Assembly (NCBI GenBank): GCA_016787265.1
Contig: JAEUVF010000006.1
Coordinates: 124,001 to 188,000, forward strand
Source of the DNA: Flavipsychrobacter sp.
GTDB lineage: Bacteria; Bacteroidota; Bacteroidia; Chitinophagales; Chitinophagaceae
Length of the DNA stretch: 64,000 nt
Direction: 5' to 3'
The notes under the pieces are model-generated. The model was not told the origin of the DNA and searched no databases. It was given only the letters and a program-made list of their open reading frames with translations. Numbering within the stretch: position 1 is the stretch's first letter; every line of letters begins with the position of its first letter. A program made the position numbers and the translations under genes. Below, one piece after another: positions 63,561-64,000 of the stretch.

Positions 63561-64000
63561 ATGGCATTGTATATTGTCATACTCGGACCAGCGCATCCTT
63601 TCAGAGGAGGCGGTATTACCACTTTTAATGAGCGATTGGCAAGAGGTTTACAGGAAGCTGGTCATAAGGTTGAAATTCTCAATTTCACGGTTCAATACCC
63701 TTCGTTTCTATTCCCCGGCAAATCCCAGACAACAGATGAACCGCCTCCCACAGATCTCACCATTGAACAGCGACTGCATTCCATGAATCCTATCAACTGG
63801 TGGTCAACGGGAGAGTACCTCCGAAAGAAAAAACCTGATCTGATTCTGGTACGTTACTGGTTGCCGTTTATGGGACCGGCATTTGGAACGGTATTAAGAA
63901 GGGTACGAAAAAATCGCTCTACCAAAATCATTGCGCTTACTGACAATGTACAACCGCATGAAAAAAGACTGGGTGATCAACTCTTTACCCGCTATTTCCT
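63561..64000 (+). CDS. glycosyltransferase, family 4-like, N-terminal part
   Basis: An open frame starts with ATG at 63561 and runs off the right edge; 146 codons are visible. It begins MALYIVILGPAHPFRGGGIT, the Rossmann start and glycine-rich loop of GT-B enzymes. Further along are RLARGLQEAGHKVEILNF and PDLILVRYWLPFMGPAFG, typical of the GT4 N-terminal domain. The catalytic C-terminal domain is outside the window. With the family 2 transferase it probably belongs to a lipid-linked or surface glycan pathway. Confidence 0.85.
   Translation, partial: MALYIVILGPAHPFRGGGITTFNERLARGLQEAGHKVEILNFTVQYPSFLFPGKSQTTDEPPPTDLTIEQRLHSMNPINWWSTGEYLRKKKPDLILVRYWLPFMGPAFGTVLRRVRKNRSTKIIALTDNVQPHEKRLGDQLFTRYF

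Overview
The window looks like a chromosomal segment of a Bacteroidota bacterium, most likely a Chitinophagaceae-type soil or plant-associated saprophyte. The evidence is a SusC/SusD pair, a one-protein hybrid two-component regulator, a GLPGLI protein paired with an outer-membrane beta-barrel protein, DUF2851 and DUF2520 proteins, DUF4199, several lipoproteins, almost no strong Shine-Dalgarno sequences, and a TAnnTTTG-type -7 promoter box in front of argS. I see no rRNA, transposase, integrase, phage gene or CRISPR array. The gene order looks vertically inherited, with small dispersed repeats in some intergenic gaps.

Region 1 (1-1447) is the end of a sugar-acid transporter followed by 2-dehydro-3-deoxygalactonokinase. 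Region 2 (1475-17654) is a complete fructan utilisation locus. It holds a fructose-sensing hybrid regulator (minus strand) and, on the plus strand, a sugar porter, fructokinase, SusC, SusD, a two-repeat DUF4960 surface lipoprotein and three GH32 enzymes (one lipoprotein, two with ordinary signal peptides). The content is almost the same as the known Bacteroides thetaiotaomicron BT1754-BT1765 levan/fructan locus. The inferred flow is: surface cleavage of fructan, SusCD import, periplasmic GH32 release of fructose, sensing of fructose by the regulator, porter uptake, and phosphorylation.

Region 3 (17763-25855, minus strand) holds a tRNA-Pro(CGG), a malQ / dipeptide epimerase / GH172 (DUF2961) operon, a 51-residue membrane protein, dnaK and a GtrA-like protein. 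GH172 members include enzymes on alpha-fructofuranosyl linkages, so its position beside the fructan locus is notable. Region 4 (25883-43406) holds argS, a TPR lipid-free exported protein with glgB, an OMP/GLPGLI pair, and a minus-strand cluster glgA-glgC-maltose-type MFS-GH13 amylase that combines glycogen synthesis with maltodextrin use. Divergent from it are an FHS-family sugar permease and a ROK kinase.

Region 5 (43407-64000) is mostly housekeeping: a NAGPA-domain protein, lipA, an unknown exported protein, OsmC, the KdsC/UbiA/Maf/DUF2851 group, DUF2520, an alpha/beta hydrolase, PCMT, phosphohexomutase, DUF2279, a phosphoribosyltransferase, a membrane Fe-S protein, SDR, SGNH hydrolase, DinB, tRNA-Pro(GGG), a dihydroorotase-like protein that lacks key metal ligands, DUF4199 and two glycosyltransferases, the last cut by the window edge.

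The signals most worth a second look are the GH172 next to the fructan locus, the GH32 with a missing active-site loop, a GC-rich palindromic repeat that supplies the end of the epimerase gene, purine-rich GTGAAA arrays at gene ends, the dnaK-linked small protein, the pseudo-dihydroorotase, and the ROK kinase without its zinc cysteines.
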